Positions 62,641-64,000 of a stretch of 64,000 bases of DNA are shown piece after piece (the stretch's first letter is position 1; each line of letters starts with the position of its first letter). Both the position numbers and the translations under genes were made by a program. The stretch comes from an uncultured Acidobacteriota bacterium. GTDB lineage: Bacteria; Acidobacteriota; Terriglobia; Terriglobales; Acidobacteriaceae. The notes under the pieces are model-generated. The model ran no database searches, had not been told where the DNA came from, and saw only the letters and a list, made by a program, of their open reading frames with translations. The stretch covers positions 62,001 through 126,000 of the forward strand of contig CAILAC010000008.1 of assembly GCA_903832055.1 (NCBI GenBank). The letters are read 5' to 3'.

Positions 62641-63522
62641 CTAGTCCCTTAGCATCCCCGCCGCCACATCCCCCAGTGCATCTTCCCACCGCGGCATCTC
62701 AAAGCCAAAAGTCCCCGCAAACTTCCCGCAATTCATCCGGCTGTTCCTCGGCCTTTTTGCCGGCGTCGGATACGCCTCAGTCGGTATCCCCACCACCTCC
62801 GGAGCCTTCTGCCGCGCAGCAAATGCCGCAAAGATCGCCCGCGCAAACCCGCACCAGCTCGTCTCTCCTGCGCAGGTCAGGTGGTACACCCCGCTCGCTG
62901 TGGCATCCGTCCCAGTCTCACTCAGCTTCTCCACCACCGCCAGCGTAGCCCTGGTCAGCGCCTCAGCCGTCGTCGGAGCGCCAATCTGGTCATCGACCAC
63001 CTTCAGCACATCCCGCTCCCGGCCAAGCCGCAGCATCGTGTGCAAAAAGTTCTTCCCCTCGGCCGCATACACCCAGCTCGTCCGCAGAATCACGTGCCTG
63101 CAACCCGCAGCAGCAATCGCCAACTCCCCGTCCAGCTTCGTCTGCCCATACACGCTCAGCGGTCCAGTCGCGTCCGTTTCAACCCACGGCTTCGCACCTG
63201 AACCATCAAATACATAGTCCGTCGAGTAGTGAATCAGCCATCCGCCGGCCCGCGCAACTTCCTCAGCTATCGCCCCAGGGGCAACGGCATTCACCAGCCG
63301 CGCCAGCTCAGGTTCGCTCTCCGCCCGGTCCACAGCCGTATACGCCGCCGCATTGATCACGATTTCAGCAGCAGCAGAACGTACTGCCGCTCTCACCGCC
63401 TCAACGTCAGAAAAATCCACATCCGCCCGCGTCAGCGCCGTCAGCTCGTGCGCCGCGCCAAGCGCCCGCCGCAACTGCATGCCAAGTTGACCGCCAGCCC
63501 CCAGCAGCAGCACCCGCGCCAT
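62641..63522 (-). CDS. rmlD: dTDP-4-dehydrorhamnose reductase
   Basis: 293 residues, normal for RmlD. Rossmann start RVLLLGAGGQLGMQLRRALG, then INAAAYTAVDRAESEP, YSTDYVFDG and the catalytic VYGQTKLDGE (Tyr-x-x-x-Lys). It reduces dTDP-4-keto-L-rhamnose to dTDP-L-rhamnose with NAD(P)H. Its ATG shares one base with the stop of rmlC upstream (TAATG), so translation is coupled. It provides the donor for rhamnosyltransferases such as the GT2 at 59527. Confidence 0.96.
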   Translation of the reverse strand: MARVLLLGAGGQLGMQLRRALGAAHELTALTRADVDFSDVEAVRAAVRSAAAEIVINAAAYTAVDRAESEPELARLVNAVAPGAIAEEVARAGGWLIHYSTDYVFDGSGAKPWVETDATGPLSVYGQTKLDGELAIAAAGCRHVILRTSWVYAAEGKNFLHTMLRLGRERDVLKVVDDQIGAPTTAEALTRATLAVVEKLSETGTDATASGVYHLTCAGETSWCGFARAIFAAFAARQKAPEVVGIPTEAYPTPAKRPRNSRMNCGKFAGTFGFEMPRWEDALGDVAAGMLRD

Positions 63523-64000
63523 TAGTCAAATACCTCAGCCAGGGCCAGCGGCAAACCCACCGCATCCTTCGCCGACAAAATCGCCCCTTCCGACGAAACC
63601 TTCCAGTCAATCCCCAGCGCCGGATCGTTCCACAGCACCGTCCGCTCCGCCTTCGGCGAGTAATAGTCCGTCACCTTGTAACTCAGAGCCACCGTCTCCG
63701 TCAGCGCCGCAAACCCATGCCCAAATCCCGCAGGAATCCAAACCATCCGAGAACTTTCACCGCAAAGATCAATCGTCGTATGCTGCCCAAACGTCGGCGA
63801 ACTCCGCCGCAGATCCACCACCACATCCAGCGCCGCGCCCGTCACCACCCGCACCAGCTTTCCCTGCGGCTGACCTATCTGATAGTGCAACCCGCGCACC
63901 ACGTCCTTCTTCGAGAGCGAAAAATTGTCCTGCTTCCACTCCGTCGGCAAACCCATTTCGGCCATACGAGCCAGGTTAAAAGTCTCAAAAAAGAATCCCC
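63522..64000 (-). CDS. rmlC: dTDP-4-dehydrorhamnose 3,5-epimerase (5' end outside window)
   Basis: The frame runs to the window edge on the minus strand: upstream of an internal ATG at 63965 it reads GFFFETFNLARMAEMG, the usual RmlC N-terminal region, so about 20-25 residues are missing. Seen: the active-site His in VRGLHYQ, LDVVVDLRRSSPTFGQ, PAGFGHGFAAL and SYKVTDYYSPKAE. It is a cupin-fold epimerase in dTDP-rhamnose synthesis. The rest of an rml operon probably lies just beyond the window. Confidence 0.95.
   Translation of the reverse strand, partial: GFFFETFNLARMAEMGLPTEWKQDNFSLSKKDVVRGLHYQIGQPQGKLVRVVTGAALDVVVDLRRSSPTFGQHTTIDLCGESSRMVWIPAGFGHGFAALTETVALSYKVTDYYSPKAERTVLWNDPALGIDWKVSSEGAILSAKDAVGLPLALAEVFD

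Noticed and set aside
1-64000. tRNA, rRNA, riboswitch, transposase or integrase genes
   Set aside because: None recognised on either strand by reading; a covariance-model search was not possible here.

Overview
The window is 64 kb of a bacterial chromosome of moderately high GC content, densely coding, with no rRNA, tRNA, CRISPR array or insertion sequence that I can see. The mix of families (secreted clan-A glycosidases with chitobiase-C-terminal-type repeats, a sigma-54 activator beside exopolysaccharide genes, S9 peptidase and PAF-acetylhydrolase-like membrane hydrolases) fits an acidobacterium of the Terriglobia type. That assignment is an inference from gene content, not from a marker gene.

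Region 1 (1-14000): the end of an ABC exporter, an ATP-grasp ligase, a JmjC/cupin-like protein, a Wzx-type flippase, a stand-alone NRPS (remnant C-A-T-TE), two paralogous membrane-anchored alpha/beta hydrolases, a serine-acetyltransferase-like hexapeptide enzyme and a sigma-54 activator with a non-phosphorylatable receiver domain.

Region 2 (14470-38880) is the core. Divergently from the activator gene lies a near-perfect sigma-54 promoter (TTGGCA-N6-TTGC, 14476-14491). Downstream, eleven genes run on the + strand for about 24 kb with gaps of at most about 160 bases, up to a perfect 16-bp hairpin at 38844-38880: an XRE regulator, a WecG-STAS glycosyltransferase, a GT2 enzyme, a Wza-like export protein, a Wzc-like protein with a ruined P-loop, an 8.6-kb PKS-NRPS hybrid (ACP-KS-AT-ACP-aminotransferase-C-A-T), an NRPS (C-degenerate A-T-TE), an acyltransferase, two glycosyltransferase-like proteins and UDP-galactopyranose mutase. 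It reads as one transcription unit that couples an exopolysaccharide assembly line to a beta-amino-acid lipopeptide or peptide assembly line.

Region 3 (38900-64000) holds supporting genes: three paralogous secreted glycosidases with 3, 0 and 8 repeat modules, an S9 peptidase lacking its catalytic serine, four further glycosyltransferase or membrane genes, two Wzy/O-antigen-ligase-like proteins, the Sfp-type phosphopantetheinyl transferase that would activate the carrier domains, and rmlD/rmlC for dTDP-rhamnose.

Together the window carries sugar-nucleotide supply (Glf, RmlC, RmlD), glycosyltransferases, flippase, polymerases, export (Wza/Wzc), trimming hydrolases and a PKS-NRPS line. The simplest reading is a surface or secreted glycan whose making is co-regulated with, or chemically joined to, a small beta-amino-acyl peptide.
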